NCBI GenBank assembly: GCA_022925895.1
Contig: JAKSYS010000045.1
Span: 62,001 to 126,000 of the forward strand
Reading direction: 5' to 3'
DNA from: Fragilaria crotonensis
Taxonomy: Eukaryota; Bacillariophyta; Fragilariophyceae; Fragilariales; Fragilariaceae
DNA length: 64,000 bases
Part shown: in pieces, positions 1 through 11,794 of the stretch
Layout: each line of letters begins with the position of its first letter
Numbering within the stretch: position 1 is the first letter of the stretch
Notes under the pieces: model-generated
What the model was told of the DNA's origin: nothing
What the model saw: only the letters and a program-made list of their open reading frames with translations
The model's database searches: none
Position numbers and translations under genes: made by a program

Positions 1-64
1 GTAAGGAACCATCTGTTTATGCCAGGTTGTGTATTGGGCTCTTGACTCACCCTTTCTTTCTTAG
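1..64 (+). other. intron of the VPS13-like gene
   Basis: The window opens exactly on a GTAAGG donor and a pyrimidine-rich acceptor (ctttctttcttag) ends at 64. The 64-nt size matches the other introns of this gene (64, 65 and 64 nt). The open frame extends a little upstream into this intron, but the residues there do not look like family sequence. Confidence 0.75.
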
Positions 65-3000
65 GCTCGCAGTTGTCAATGCCAGCATCTTTCAAGAATC
101 CTCACGTCCAAAGGGTTCTTATGGTAAGGAAGTTACGCAAATGTTATCTCTCGATGCAAACCTGCAGAGCATGGAGAGCTTCATCAATCCAGATGTCAGT
201 GTAGCATTGGGAAGGAGGCCCGATGGAACTTCACCGAAGGCTTCCTCTGACATTAGTTCCCTGGGTGTTGCTCTCATTCAACCCGTCACAGCTGGAATTG
301 AGTTCCAGCAAACTTCGAAGGAGCGCTTCCCTACGATTCGATCGTTGAATCTTAATATGGAATCTGTATCTACCATGTTGAGCTTCGAGGACTTAGGTCT
401 GATCAATCAAGTTGTCAAGCGTTGGTCGCCAGAAGGTAGACCTCCCCAGTCCCAGCAGCATGTTGAGTTCAAAAGACCAGAGCTGAAGGTCCTTGTGTTC
501 GACGAAGTCTTTCACACCGCCCGACTTGGCCTGATGTTGAGGAAAAGCTTTGATGGTGTGGTTGTAGATCGCATTGAAAGATCATCTGGCCAGATCAAGG
601 TCGGCGACAGATTGGTAATGATCAACGACACTGATGTTGCTGATTACTCCCTTCACGACATAGTCCAACTCCTATCGAAGACTCCGCGCCCGATGAATGT
701 ACGCTTTATGCACACCCCAACCGCAAATTCAATGGAGAACAAGTCGCAGCTAAAAGAAGGCGTCATGCTACCACACATTATGGATGCAGGAGAAAGTGTG
801 TCGGTTTCGCCATCGGATGGCAAGGCATCTCGATGGTACCAAATGCACTTTAAAATGGGCATGTCTAGTGGAATTGTTATCCAGCGCAGTCATGTTGGAG
901 ACATTCCAGTTATAAGCTCTGTCAATCTTTCAGAGCTGTCAAGGGCGATTGCAGGTGTCAACGAGGCCACTCCTGGAGGGTTCCCCCCGCTTTCCCTTCC
1001 GGATCTGACAAGGGTGCCTCTGACTGGAACAGCTGTGATCGCTGTGAGTGGGTTGAAGTCTGTGGATATTGGGTTCGACGAAATGTCTAGAGTCTTGGAG
1101 GAGTTTGCGAAATCTAGCTCTTCTTCCGATTCCTACTCTGACAGCCACTTCTCTGCATACCCCATTTCGTTTGTCGAATTTACAGCAGAGGAATGGGGTT
1201 CGATTGATACATTCGATGCATGTATTTCCGGGGTGGCGCTGACATTTATTGACGACTTCCAAGGCAGGGATATGCCCCTCCTTCGAGGCAAAGCAGATTC
1301 AATCGAGTTACATTGTGATCGGGGTATAGGGCTTCAGACGGATAAAATCGATACAGCCACAGCGTCTGTATTTGGTACAATTGCTAGCGCTGCTGACGTC
1401 GCCACGTCGGAAGCACTACTAAACGATGCTGCTGCGGCGATCCGCAACATACACAATGAGCGCATTATCAAGGTGTCTGGATCGTACCAATCTGAAATGG
1501 ACTACTACCATCCTCGGATCGCTGTGTGGGAGCCTCTACTTGAGCCTTCTCAGCTCGCCATGAACTTAGTTTGGAAACCTGGCACGTCCAACGGTTCTCA
1601 GAAGAGACCCGGACAGGTTGCATTCGAGATCTCGGATCGTTTGGACACAGTCAAACGACAAACACGGCCTGGGCAACTCAAGGCTACAAATGCGGTTTCG
1701 CTAAATGTTACCGATGCGGCTGCGGAAGTCGTCGCCAGAACGCTACGCCAGTTCAGTAAATGGAGAGAAAACCTTTCCCTTGCGCAGCCCCTCGAAGATG
1801 AATGCCAGAAATCTCTCAGTCCGGAAAATAGAAGCAGCGCGACTTTTGGCACCACCGCGGATGGACGTAGCGCCGACGTTTTGGGCGAAGATAATGATAG
1901 CAGTGTTCGCATTGTTCCAAGTGTCAAGCGCGCTGCCGCAAGAGAAGCCGCACAGGCAGCCCTCGTCTTTGCGCAAAAGCGAGGATTGAATACACAGATG
2001 AAAGGAGATTCTGCGAAGCCTTTTCTCTTTCGTAACAAGACAGGAGTTGACTTACGGTTCTGCGTACTTGACAACTCGACAACCGACCACTCAAACGATG
2101 CACAGAGGCTAGCACTCGCCTCAGGTTGCGAATCCCGATTCCAAATGGAAATCGTGGCTCGTGAGCACGAGAAAGGTGCAGCAATGGAGTCTGAAATCAG
2201 CACTAGTAAGAAAGTCAGGTCATACGACGGTCGCTTTCCGCCGCTGGCAGTATGGATTGAAACTTCTGAAGGCATAAATACTGAACCACTTTTGGACCTT
2301 CAAGTCTCGAGAGTTGGCACATTTGTTCGAGAACTTAAGGTTCTGAGCAGGGACGCAAACGGGCATGAAGCGACCGTCTTGCTTCCGCTCATTTGGCGGG
2401 TTGAGCTTGACGACAATCGCCGAATCCTGACCCTTAGCAGCGCAGTTCAAATTTCCTCCCTGGCGATCGGGTTGTCGTTAGACCTTGGCTTTACCAGGAA
2501 TGTTGCGACGACACGAGAGTCCCCTGTTGAACTCCTTGCCACCATCAGTCCGGGGGAATCGATCTTCTTGCCACTTTGGATGTCCCTTGATTTAGAGGAG
2601 CGGCACATTTACATAAGACCGAGCAACCCTTCTTCAGAACTTGATTTTGGATGGGGGCATGCCAGCATCCTTGCATATGAATGCAAAAATATCCAATCAC
2701 CGCATTGGATTTTTAAAGAATCCGCCGCGTCCATAAGTTGCAGTACACCCAAGACCCCTGATTACAAGGTGGACGCCATCTGGCTGTCCTGCCTTAACGC
2801 ACCTTTTGCAATCGACAGTCTCAAAGGCAATTATGCCAAGGGGAGCTCCGAAAAAAGGAGAGACGGCAACCGAAATGTGCTCGGAGTGGTCCATGTGGCT
2901 GTGGACGCCTGCATCACCCTCCGAAATATGCTGCCCGTACCACTTTGTTGGGAGATTGCAGATACTACGGCAAACGTCGTTGATGGATCCTTTGAGAGAT

Positions 3001-6000
3001 CTGAACCCGCCAGCAAGAAGCATTTGGAACCAGGATCGCGGGCTGAAGTATTTGCTTGCGATATTACGAATGACGATTTGTTCCTCCGACTGAAACCTGT
3101 GCCAGACATGGGATGGACAGAATGGACATGCATTTCCCTGCCAAAAGAGATAATGAGCTTATGCAACGATAAAGGTAAGTGTATCGATCCGCCCTTGCCG
3201 AGTATTGACTTAACTTGTGTTCCTCACATTTGCAACAGAGTCGTCACAAAAAAGAAGTGTTGAGTCCTTGTTTCAACCGCTGAGTGCTCACACTGCTGAC
3301 GACTTCGGTGTTCCTGTCCGGTTCGGGATCCGTGTCAATCCGAAATTTAACCAGCCATCACGTGGCCATCATCGTTGTTACGGACTCGAACTCGTCTTCT
3401 TCGCTGAACTCTGGTTTCAAAACCATACAGAACTTCCATTGTGCTTTGGATGCCCATGGTCTCAATTGCAATCGCGGAACACTTTGGATGCAAGTGCCGA
3501 CGACGCATCTACCTTCGAAAGTGCTAGTATGGCTGCTGCAGAATCGGCTCTACTTGAGATTGCAAGTGTTCTCGAATTCGGGGAGAAAGGTAAAGGCCTT
3601 CGCGCGGAGCAAGCGACTTTCGGTGGTTCGAACATATACAACATGCCGTTACAGGCATCAAAAGAGCTAGTTCAGGAAGTTTTCGAATACATCGAGGTCA
3701 ACCGGTCAGTCGTGACCAGGCGCTGGTGGGCCGCTGAACAGTACGACAATCCGCGAAAAGATATTGCGAGCTTCCCCGAACGCGGCTCATCCTGGAAGTG
3801 GCTCGATGAACGCTGGGTAAGTAGTTGCTCGATGATGAGTGAGCGATTCGCTGCGTAATCATGTCTGACTCGCTTCAACAGCTCCTAGATTGTTCCGGCC
3901 AAGTGAGTGCCAAAGACGGCGCATGGGAAAGCTGTCGTAGTCTCACGGCAGGACGAGACTCTTACTTCTCTGGGCAGAGGACTTTCGATGTGGGTCACCT
4001 TTTCCGACGCAGGCGTTGGTTTCGACGTTACTACTGTGCTAGCGAGTCCGTGGGGCTACTATCCGGCATTCACGCATTTCATCATCCTGTCTGCGATCCA
4101 ATCCTCACGGATGGAAGTCAAAATAGTAAACAGGAAGATGGGCGTTTGCGACGCGATGCAATGCATTATGTCTCTCTGAGAAATGACGGTGGAGAGTGGA
4201 GCAACACAATTCCACTTCCGCAGACAGGTCCGGCGGATGGTGTCATAAGAGTGCTTTCGTCGAGGTGGCCAACCCTTACTAGAACCGCGTGTATCAGAAG
4301 CACCGCAGGTTTGGCTGGAGATACAAGTCTTACACCAGAACTATACGAGGTGTGCTACAATGTCTCAGACCTTACTGGTGAATGGGGAGAATTCTCTAGA
4401 TTGGTTACGATAACCCCGCGCTTTCACCTGAGAAACGATTCTTCCTCCATGATATTTCAAGTCAAGCAAGCAGGTGTTTTGGACACGGAAGCGGTCCTAG
4501 TACACCCGGGAGAAGTCGTGCCCTTCTTTTGGCAAGACTTTCGACTTCCAGCCCTTGTCTGCATTCGGCCTCTGTCTTCAACCACAAACGAGTATAGATG
4601 GAGCGGCGGCTTCGACATCTGCACTCTTGGTAGTGTTCCGCTACGCATCCGGCCGAAGAGTTTCGGGGATGAGGCCATCAACTTCTCCGTGAAGGCACTT
4701 GTGGAGATTCGCCCTAACAGCTCTGGTGTCAATATCTCTCTCAAGGATGAAGATACGGGAGGCGTCGGTGCAATGTTCAGGGTCGAGAATAACTCGCCTT
4801 TTCCGATATGGATCGCGCAGGATGGCGTCCTGGCAAATCCATCGCTAGAACATAACGAGGCCAGGCGGCGACACAGTCGATTGCACAATCTCTCTGATCG
4901 CCCACCAGAAATAGACGGCGACGTTGTCCTACCTCGCAGCAGAAAAGCATTTGCGTTGGACGTGCCCTTTCGACAGGGAAAGTATGCGAGTCGCAAGGCT
5001 GCGACCTTGAAAGAGTTACTGCGCGTAAGAGTTGGGCTTGCACCATTGTCGACCCGATCTGGTGTAGAGACAACCAAGGTGATCAGTTTCACTTCCGTTG
5101 GGGACGGTGTGCGCTTGAACCCAACGAAGCTGCATCTTGTCTCAAGCTTAAGTGATCGAATATACGACATCCGTGTGCTTGGCTTAGTTGTGACTGACGG
5201 TCCAACGAGAGTCTTGCAGTTTGAGTTGATGCGTAAGGAGTTCACTAGTGGCCAAGCTATTGGTAACGCTCTTGCGAAACAAAGTGGATACAAATCACCA
5301 ACTGGGTTTCCAGGGAGGTATGTTCAAGAGTTTTCCGAAGGACATGAGATTCTCCGCCAGATTGCGACGAAGGCCGCCCAGGAAGCAATTTTATTTGGAA
5401 GATTCTGGGAAACTTCTGAAAGAGGACGATGTCCGTCGGGAAGCATTTCTTAGCCAGAGAGAACTTGAGCTCGATTCAGTGGACCTTGAGAAAGACATCG
5501 TATTCTCGTTTACGGGGCATTTCACCGGATTCCTGTTCAGCCTGATTGATGCTGCCCCTGCTGAGGTAGCTGCTATCACAATCAAAGGAGTCGAATCTGC
5601 GGCGAAATGGAATATGAAGCGAAGCGGTGATGCGACTGCTTTGGTATCCGTGGCTTGGATCCAGATCGACAACCACGTACCGAACGCACCATATCCAGTG
5701 GCGGTTTGCCCTGATCAATCTGACAAGGGTGAATTTACTGGCAAGCAGGATCGAACGCCGCTCCTTATGATGACTTTCAAGTTCGCCCCGAAACACCAAT
5801 CTGGGATTCTGTGTCTCAGACAGGTTACTTTGGCTCCGAGCAATCTCGCAGTTGCGATCGATCTTGCCTTTATCGTTCGCCTTCAAGGCCTTTTTCTCGG
5901 CATTCGCGATCATTTTGTGAAAGACGAGAACCCTTCTAATCTTGCAGGCCTCGAGTTCATTACATATCCAGACATCGCAAGGAGTATAAGTGCTGGCAAA

Positions 6001-7383
6001 CCAGGGTCCGACAGCCTCAAGCTCTACTTCGAGAATCTTGTGATTTTGCCGTCCAATGTCAATTTGTCAGTGGCGCCTGCTCGCGGATTGACTTCTGCGC
6101 AAGCGCAGTTGGAAGGGACACAAGCTGCCGCTATCCATGCCGCTGTACGTAAAGGTGACATACGGTTTGCGGACGGCGGTGTTGGCGTTGCTCTTGGCAG
6201 AAAAAATCGCACTGCAATGGCCGTGGTTCGAGGAGTGTTCAAGAGTATCCTTGTCGATGCTCTGTTGAGGCTTGACGGTGCGTCAGTGCACTTTGCTGGG
6301 GTGTCCCTGAACAATCACGAATCAAGCGGTTCACAACTCAAGGCCTACCTCGTGGCCCACTATCTGTCGTCGCTCCGAGAGAATATGCCGTCCTTGCTCG
6401 GCTCCCTGTCTGCTTTTGGCAACCCGCTGGGCCTCATCCGCGGAATCGGAGATGGTGTGACCGACTTTGTGTCCGAACCGGTAAAGGGTCTCAGGAGGAG
6501 CGTTGAAGAGTTGGACCCAGTCTACGTTGTTGACGGCGTCGCTCGTGGAACCGAATCACTAGCTCGTCACACGGTCGGAGGCATAGCGGACTCTGCGTCC
6601 ATGTTGACAGAAACATTTTCGAAAAACATGGCAGTTTTAACGTTGGATCGCAGATATGCTCAGCGGAGAGACATGGCAAGAAGTAACCAACACGACAATC
6701 TGAATTTTGTGGAGGGTTTAGAAAGCGGAGTCGCGCAGCTGGTGAGAGGGGTCATTGAAGGAGTCACGGGAGTAGTAAAGGCTCCTATTCGAGGCGCAGA
6801 GAAGAATGGTTTTGAAGGCTTTGCCAAGGGCATCGGAAAAGGTTTGTTGGGACTATTGGTCAAACCCATGATCGGTTTATCTGATGCCGCCACTGACGTG
6901 ATGATTGGCGTCAGAGGAAGTGTCGACGCCGGGCGTCCATCTGGTCGGGGCACCTACAAGATGCCGCAACTAAGGCCACGCCGAACTATGTACGGAACGG
7001 ACCGAATTTTGCGGGTATACTCACTGGCTGACGCCGCTGCATCAACTTTGATGCTTCGCACTAACCTCGCCGGGGAGAACTATTTGAGTCACGTAGACAT
7101 GGGCGATAGGGTTTTGCTCGTAAGCGACAAGAAGTTTGTGCTTCTTGGACCTGACGGGCAGGAACTACTATTAGTGAAGTTCAAGAATGTCAGATCCGTC
7201 GAGCTGCGTCAAATGGCAGAAGATGGTACGGATTCTGAGTGGGGAGTCTTCATTACCTTGTCGGGAAGAGGAACGAAGGACGTCACCCATGTTGAGGTGT
7301 TGAGATGTGGTGACAACCACTCTGTTGCTACCTCGCTGACTGAACAACTCCAGCGTGGTCTAGATCTCTCGTCGTCTTCTTAA
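65..7383 (+). CDS. VPS13: VPS13-type bridge lipid-transfer protein with PDZ insertion (3' part)
   Basis: Four exons: 65-3174, 3239-3816, 3882-5317 and 5382-7383, with all introns GT-AG and 64-65 nt; joined they keep one frame (about 2,375 residues) to a TAA. VPS13 proteins form a groove that moves phospholipids between membranes at contact sites. Seen in order: a repeat-rich chorein-type region; a PDZ domain at 489-711 with an LGLML carboxylate-binding loop; a beta-rich adaptor region; an RRRRWFRR motif in exon 3 as in the dysferlin-like part of protist VPS13s; a C-terminal amphipathic ATG2-like stretch rich in SEPVKGL and KAPIRGAEK-type helices (about 6420-6950); and a PH-like end (about 7000-7370). 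The N-terminal chorein domain lies outside the window. The last intron could end at 5360 instead of 5381, as both keep frame; 5381 fits the usual intron length. The family call is firm, the paralogue is not. Confidence 0.85.
3175..3238 (+). other. intron, VPS13-like gene
   Basis: GTAAGT donor and TTGCAACAG acceptor, 64 nt. Splicing joins frame 3 to frame 1 and avoids the in-frame stop at about 3261. Confidence 0.85.
3817..3881 (+). other. intron, VPS13-like gene
   Basis: GTAAGT donor and CTTCAACAG acceptor, 65 nt, phase 0. It joins ..DERW to LLDCSGQ.. and restores the tryptophan-containing motif of the family. Confidence 0.85.
5318..5381 (+). other. intron, VPS13-like gene
   Basis: GTATGT donor and GCCGCCCAG acceptor, 64 nt. 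An alternative acceptor at 5360 gives a 43-nt intron in the same frame; the longer one matches the other introns. Confidence 0.6.
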
Positions 7384-7872
7384 GGTTTGGTTAGTCAAAC
7401 AATAATAGTAAAAGCATTATTGCACTTTGGCAGAGGAAATCATCAGATTTCGCATGCGTATTGACTGCGACCACGGAAGGGTACGCTATCCCACAGTCCT
7501 GATACGAGGTACTCAAACAAACTTTCGCACCTCCTGTTACTACAGTACTAGAGCCCAGTCACTTTCGCTACTTTTTTGGGATGTTTATATCCTTGTCGGC
7601 GTCCCACCCCCACACATTCAAAAAAGTACCTGAATCCTACCGTAGTCCTCTAGTAATGCGTCGTTGACTTCCGATTTACTTCCCGTCGTCGTTCTTCGCA
7701 CTTTATTCTCTTCGAGAATTCGGATCAGGGCACTCTACGAACAATCAACTCGTCAGCATCAAATAAGGCTTCCGAACTTTTTTATTGCCCCGGTGGGCCA
7801 AAGCGTCGACCACGACTGATTCCAACATGTCGGCCACACAATTGGATGAGCATCCGTAACGAAGATAGCATT
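7384..7872. other. convergent intergenic region
   Basis: About 490 bases between two convergent genes. It must hold both 3' ends. The only ORF here is 68 codons and has no recognisable content. Confidence 0.6.
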
Positions 7873-10800
7873 TCACGTACGGCTCCGAGTAGACGCTACG
7901 TTTCGAACGATCCTGACTGGCGGGATTTCAACTTCGTCACCTGTCTTGATATCTTCAACGACAACAGACAAATCAAGAAATCGCCGACGTAGCAGCGCTT
8001 CAACCTGACCGTGTGGAGAGACTACGATTCCATCCCTAGAAGCGAATTCATCCTCGTTACCTGCCTTCAATGCTTCACCAACCGCATCCCAGACAGGTCT
8101 TTTAAGAAGCTCCCTGTCGCCGCCATTCAAATAATTGGCGTAAATCATGTAAGGGCCATAAGAGATTGAAGAGACCTGAAAGGCATCAGGTGCAAGCCCA
8201 ACTTTCTTAATAATTCGGGAAAGTAGCTGTTTCATCTTGATGCCACCCGCTGCCGAGGTTTTCTTGCCCTCCTTGACAAGAATCCGATCCCAAAGTGTGA
8301 ACTTCCTGTCACGCACACCAAATGTTGTTTCTGCTGGCACAGGCTGAGTGAAAGCAAAGAAAGGCAAAGCTAGATTTACGAATGCATTGCGGTGCGTCTT
8401 CAAAGGAACTTTCTGAACCAACTTGAGGAGTTCAACACATGACAGGGCGGAAACCAAAGAAGTGGTAGTTATCATTGCCGGAACGATATTCCCGGCGACT
8501 CGCCTTGTCTCCATTACATCAACCGGAGCGATACCATAGCAGATTGCGCGGAGGTTGCTGGCCGCAGCGACGAAGTCAACATGACCATTCGAGTCATCGT
8601 CTTTTTCGAATTCAATCCGACTCCAACCTTTTGCGTGTCCACCAACAAGACTTCTGCACCGGGAAATTATGGACTCAAGAGTAGCAGCTTTCGATGTATC
8701 GGAGGAAGTTTCCTTCTGAAGGAACTTCTTTGCCTCATCCATGGGTACGATGGACTTTTCACTTCCTCTAAACGACTCGTGTAGGGTCTCAAGTCTGAGC
8801 CGAGCACAATTTTGAACAAATGCCAGCAAGTTCTCGTTCACCTTTTCTTGTTGAACATCTGTCACTTGATCGGCATCATACCGAAGGGGCATTGGAGCGC
8901 GTCTCGCTCCCGTCCAAAATGGTTCCTCATCATCATCCAAGCTACCAAGAGGATGCTGACGCAAAATTGCTTCAATGTTTTCTCGGAACAGCCTATCTGC
9001 ACACCGTGCCGCCCATGAGATAGCTTCATCTCGAGCCCTCGACGCATTCCCGAATTGCCCGACGGTCAGGTCCTCGAGCACTTCTGTCGCAGCTTCTAAC
9101 GACGCCTCATCCCCTAGATCGTGTAGAAGCTTCCTGATGACAAAATCATCGTCGTTTTCCCGCAGTAATTCCACCATGTCGTTTACTTGCTTTGCGCGTC
9201 TGTCAAAGAATCCCTCAAACAAATCCCGCCCCCATTGAATTGTGTGTGATATCAGGTATGGGAAATTCTTTAATGTGCACACGGGTATTGCTTGTTCCTG
9301 GGGATCAACACTAGATCCGTATGATTCGCTTTGAAAGGGAACCACAACTTGGACATTACCTTTGGAGCCCAACGTTCCAGCATCGACCAGGGCCTTCTGG
9401 TACGCTACACATTGTTTGTCAACATAAAGACGGGCGTCGACATTGTCGAGAGCGTTAAGGACCACATCAATATTGTCCCAAAATTCGTCATCAAATGGAC
9501 CGTTTTCGTCGTCGCCCACTTTGCTCGTATGAACCTCAATTTTAATACATGGGTTATGACGAGACACTCCCTTCAGTGCCGCAACACTCTTGAAAGAGCC
9601 AATGTCGCTGTCTCGAAAAAGCAGCTGCCGGCTGAGGTTGGAATGCTCGATTGTATCCATGTCAGTAAGGACTATTCGTCGTGCTCCCATAGCAGCAAGG
9701 TTCTTGAGCAGTTCACAGCCAATCGCACCTGCACCCACAACAAATAGTTTCTGTGTTGACAATGATTGTGACAGCCCACTCCCAAGAACATATGACTGGC
9801 CTGCGCACTCTTCAGGAGCATCATCACACCCGTTGCGGTCAACTTCCAGTAATTCATCACAATCGTATAACAAGAATTGCTGAATGGGGCTATATAACCC
9901 AGTTGCAGCCTTTAATGCCTCTTGAGCTCCGATAGCAGCAAGGATTCCTTGAACTGGAGTGAGTTTCCCCTTGCAGGTCTTGGCGAAACTTTGAACAATC
10001 CGTGCCCAAAGTTCATGGTCACTTTTACTTTGATCCATGGTGGATGCCATTGACTGGAAAGCTGAGGCGGTTTCATCGGTCGGATGGCCACCGTTCGACT
10101 CGATAAAGTCTCCTAATTTTTGAAAGGAAGCGAGAATTGCTGCACGCCGGTTGGCATCAAAGCTCTTGTCTAGGTCGCAAATCGCAAAGAGAGATGACTC
10201 GGGTGAATACGCTTGCAGTGATAGAGAATCCAAAGAGGAAAATGATGCGGTTGTCGGAATCTTGAGGCGACGAAACGTAGCAGGAGTTTGATTCACAGAG
10301 TCGGACACATCTTGGGCGGTCGCATTGAACGCGCAGCCCGCAAGGAATTTGGTGGGACTTTTGACTTGAAGAACTTCTAGCTGACAATTTGGTATTGTTT
10401 CTCCCGTTGCGAGGTGGAACTCAATAATGTCGCCTCGGGAGACATCGTGCTTTTCGCTCTCCACGCAATGGATCCAGAGTTTGTTGTCGTCGACGACCTC
10501 TACTTTATTCACCGGCACTTCCAGTGGCGTTTCTCCATCGGGATCATAGACAGTAAAACTTGGACCAAAGTCACAAAAAGTCTTTCCAAACACTCCCGCA
10601 GTTTCAATCGAGACGAATTTGACGGCGTTTTCCCTACACCAATTATTGAGTCGGATCTGTGTTTTGTGTGGTCGATCGACAGCCACAAACACACTGTCTC
10701 GAGCAGGTTCGACCGGTCGTTGAGAGATCGAAACCTGTATCGATGGATTTATTTTTTGAAGGTACATTTGTAGGAGGCTTCCGTCATCAACGTCATCTCC

Positions 10801-11178
10801 GACACCGAGTTCGGTCCTGGTGGCAAGTTGATAACTCCTGCCGAGGTCGTCGAATGCCGCATGGTGATACGCGCCGTCGCAACGACGGTCATTATCATCA
10901 TCATCTTCGTCGTTTGTGAGTATAACCAGAGTTCCGACACCACTCAGAGCCAAATTCTTGGCGCATTCATAGAGCAAACCCGATGATAGCGGCCCATCCA
11001 GGTACACTGTCGCCGAACGAATGAGACCATGAGCCCGTTGCCCTAACGTGTACACTTGGCGACTATATCGTTCTTCATCGCCGCCACCTCGTACCCAAGC
11101 GACGTGTGGACCGTGAATCGGCGCGGCATTGATGGACAGACATAGCCACGTAAGTAGTAGCAAGAGGTGCAACATCAT
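7873..11178 (-). CDS. UBA1: ubiquitin-activating enzyme E1 with N-terminal signal peptide
   Basis: Single exon, 1101 residues. E1 adenylates ubiquitin, holds it as a thioester and passes it to E2 enzymes. Visible: the N-terminal pseudo-adenylation half starting at RYSRQVYTLG (about 38); an FVVGAGAIGCELLKNL nucleotide loop (about 479); the NLSRQLLFRDSDIG adenylation signature (about 514); the catalytic cysteine in IPVCTLKNFP (about Cys634); and a C-terminal ubiquitin-fold domain. Length and order match eukaryotic UBA1. Unlike cytosolic E1s, it begins with a hydrophobic run (MMLHLLLLLTWLCLSINA, then AP), a good signal peptide followed by a short stretch with Arg and Gly. In diatoms a second E1 works in the periplastid compartment with the SELMA import machinery; I infer this is that enzyme. 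The usual aromatic residue after the cleavage site is not evident, so secretory targeting is also possible. Confidence 0.9.
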   Translation of the reverse strand: MMLHLLLLLTWLCLSINAAPIHGPHVAWVRGGGDEERYSRQVYTLGQRAHGLIRSATVYLDGPLSSGLLYECAKNLALSGVGTLVILTNDEDDDDNDRRCDGAYHHAAFDDLGRSYQLATRTELGVGDDVDDGSLLQMYLQKINPSIQVSISQRPVEPARDSVFVAVDRPHKTQIRLNNWCRENAVKFVSIETAGVFGKTFCDFGPSFTVYDPDGETPLEVPVNKVEVVDDNKLWIHCVESEKHDVSRGDIIEFHLATGETIPNCQLEVLQVKSPTKFLAGCAFNATAQDVSDSVNQTPATFRRLKIPTTASFSSLDSLSLQAYSPESSLFAICDLDKSFDANRRAAILASFQKLGDFIESNGGHPTDETASAFQSMASTMDQSKSDHELWARIVQSFAKTCKGKLTPVQGILAAIGAQEALKAATGLYSPIQQFLLYDCDELLEVDRNGCDDAPEECAGQSYVLGSGLSQSLSTQKLFVVGAGAIGCELLKNLAAMGARRIVLTDMDTIEHSNLSRQLLFRDSDIGSFKSVAALKGVSRHNPCIKIEVHTSKVGDDENGPFDDEFWDNIDVVLNALDNVDARLYVDKQCVAYQKALVDAGTLGSKGNVQVVVPFQSESYGSSVDPQEQAIPVCTLKNFPYLISHTIQWGRDLFEGFFDRRAKQVNDMVELLRENDDDFVIRKLLHDLGDEASLEAATEVLEDLTVGQFGNASRARDEAISWAARCADRLFRENIEAILRQHPLGSLDDDEEPFWTGARRAPMPLRYDADQVTDVQQEKVNENLLAFVQNCARLRLETLHESFRGSEKSIVPMDEAKKFLQKETSSDTSKAATLESIISRCRSLVGGHAKGWSRIEFEKDDDSNGHVDFVAAASNLRAICYGIAPVDVMETRRVAGNIVPAMITTTSLVSALSCVELLKLVQKVPLKTHRNAFVNLALPFFAFTQPVPAETTFGVRDRKFTLWDRILVKEGKKTSAAGGIKMKQLLSRIIKKVGLAPDAFQVSSISYGPYMIYANYLNGGDRELLKRPVWDAVGEALKAGNEDEFASRDGIVVSPHGQVEALLRRRFLDLSVVVEDIKTGDEVEIPPVRIVRNVASTRSRT

Positions 11179-11473
11179 TGTAAACTCAACGTTTGTCGGC
11201 CTACCAGTAGTTGGAGTTTTCTATCATCACATCATCACGATGAACACACGGTGTTAAAATGTGAGAAACCTGGTGCCACGTGTAGGTTCACATTAGTGTT
11301 CACTTGCTTAGTGAAGTGATGGACCCAAACGTACGTCATGCACTGGTACTGCATACTGCCCTCAACACTGTCGTATCGCCATAGTCTCGGTGCTGCGCGT
11401 GCGCACGATCGACTGCTCGTCCGGTGATGTCATGTTGTCTGTTGCGTCATGTTGAAGTATGCATACAATCACA
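11179..11473. other. E1 upstream region up to copia insertion
   Basis: About 295 bases between the E1 start codon (minus strand) and the target duplication of copia element A. It should contain the E1 promoter. No other gene is seen. Confidence 0.5.
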
Positions 11474-11478
11474 CGGGC
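11474..11478. repeat. 5-bp target-site duplication, copia A (left)
   Basis: CGGGC directly before the 5' LTR; the same five bases follow the 3' LTR at 19814-19818. Confidence 0.85.
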
Positions 11479-11794
11479 AGTTAAAACTGACGACTGTAAC
11501 GACCGTACTGTGCTGCTCCGCAGCGTACGCCATCGTACTGTAAGGTCATACATGTGAAACAGAACAATGCACGATTCTAAATGTGGGACGGTATAATTAG
11601 CTACTTGTCAAGACCGACAAGATATGAAATGGTGCTCATCTCACCTCATCCAATGAGGTGAATTCAATTTTGATATGATCTACCTGACATATCTCTTGAG
11701 CCATTTCAAAGCTCACTTTATTTGCTACATTTTAGTTTATAATCTTAGGACCTACTATTTGTGAAAGGCTCTCCCAAGCACTTACTGTTAGTGT

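Noticed and set aside
653-3166. Minus-strand ORFs of 69-225 codons across the VPS13 gene
   Set aside because: Shadow frames of the plus-strand coding exons, with no independent motif.
9331-9747. Plus-strand ORF of 138 codons opposite the E1 gene
   Set aside because: Antisense to the conserved catalytic region of E1 and without family resemblance.
7873-11178. UBA3/SAE2 or other half-type E1
   Set aside because: Two adenylation halves, the full catalytic-Cys motif and about 1,100 residues mark a canonical single-chain UBA1-type E1.
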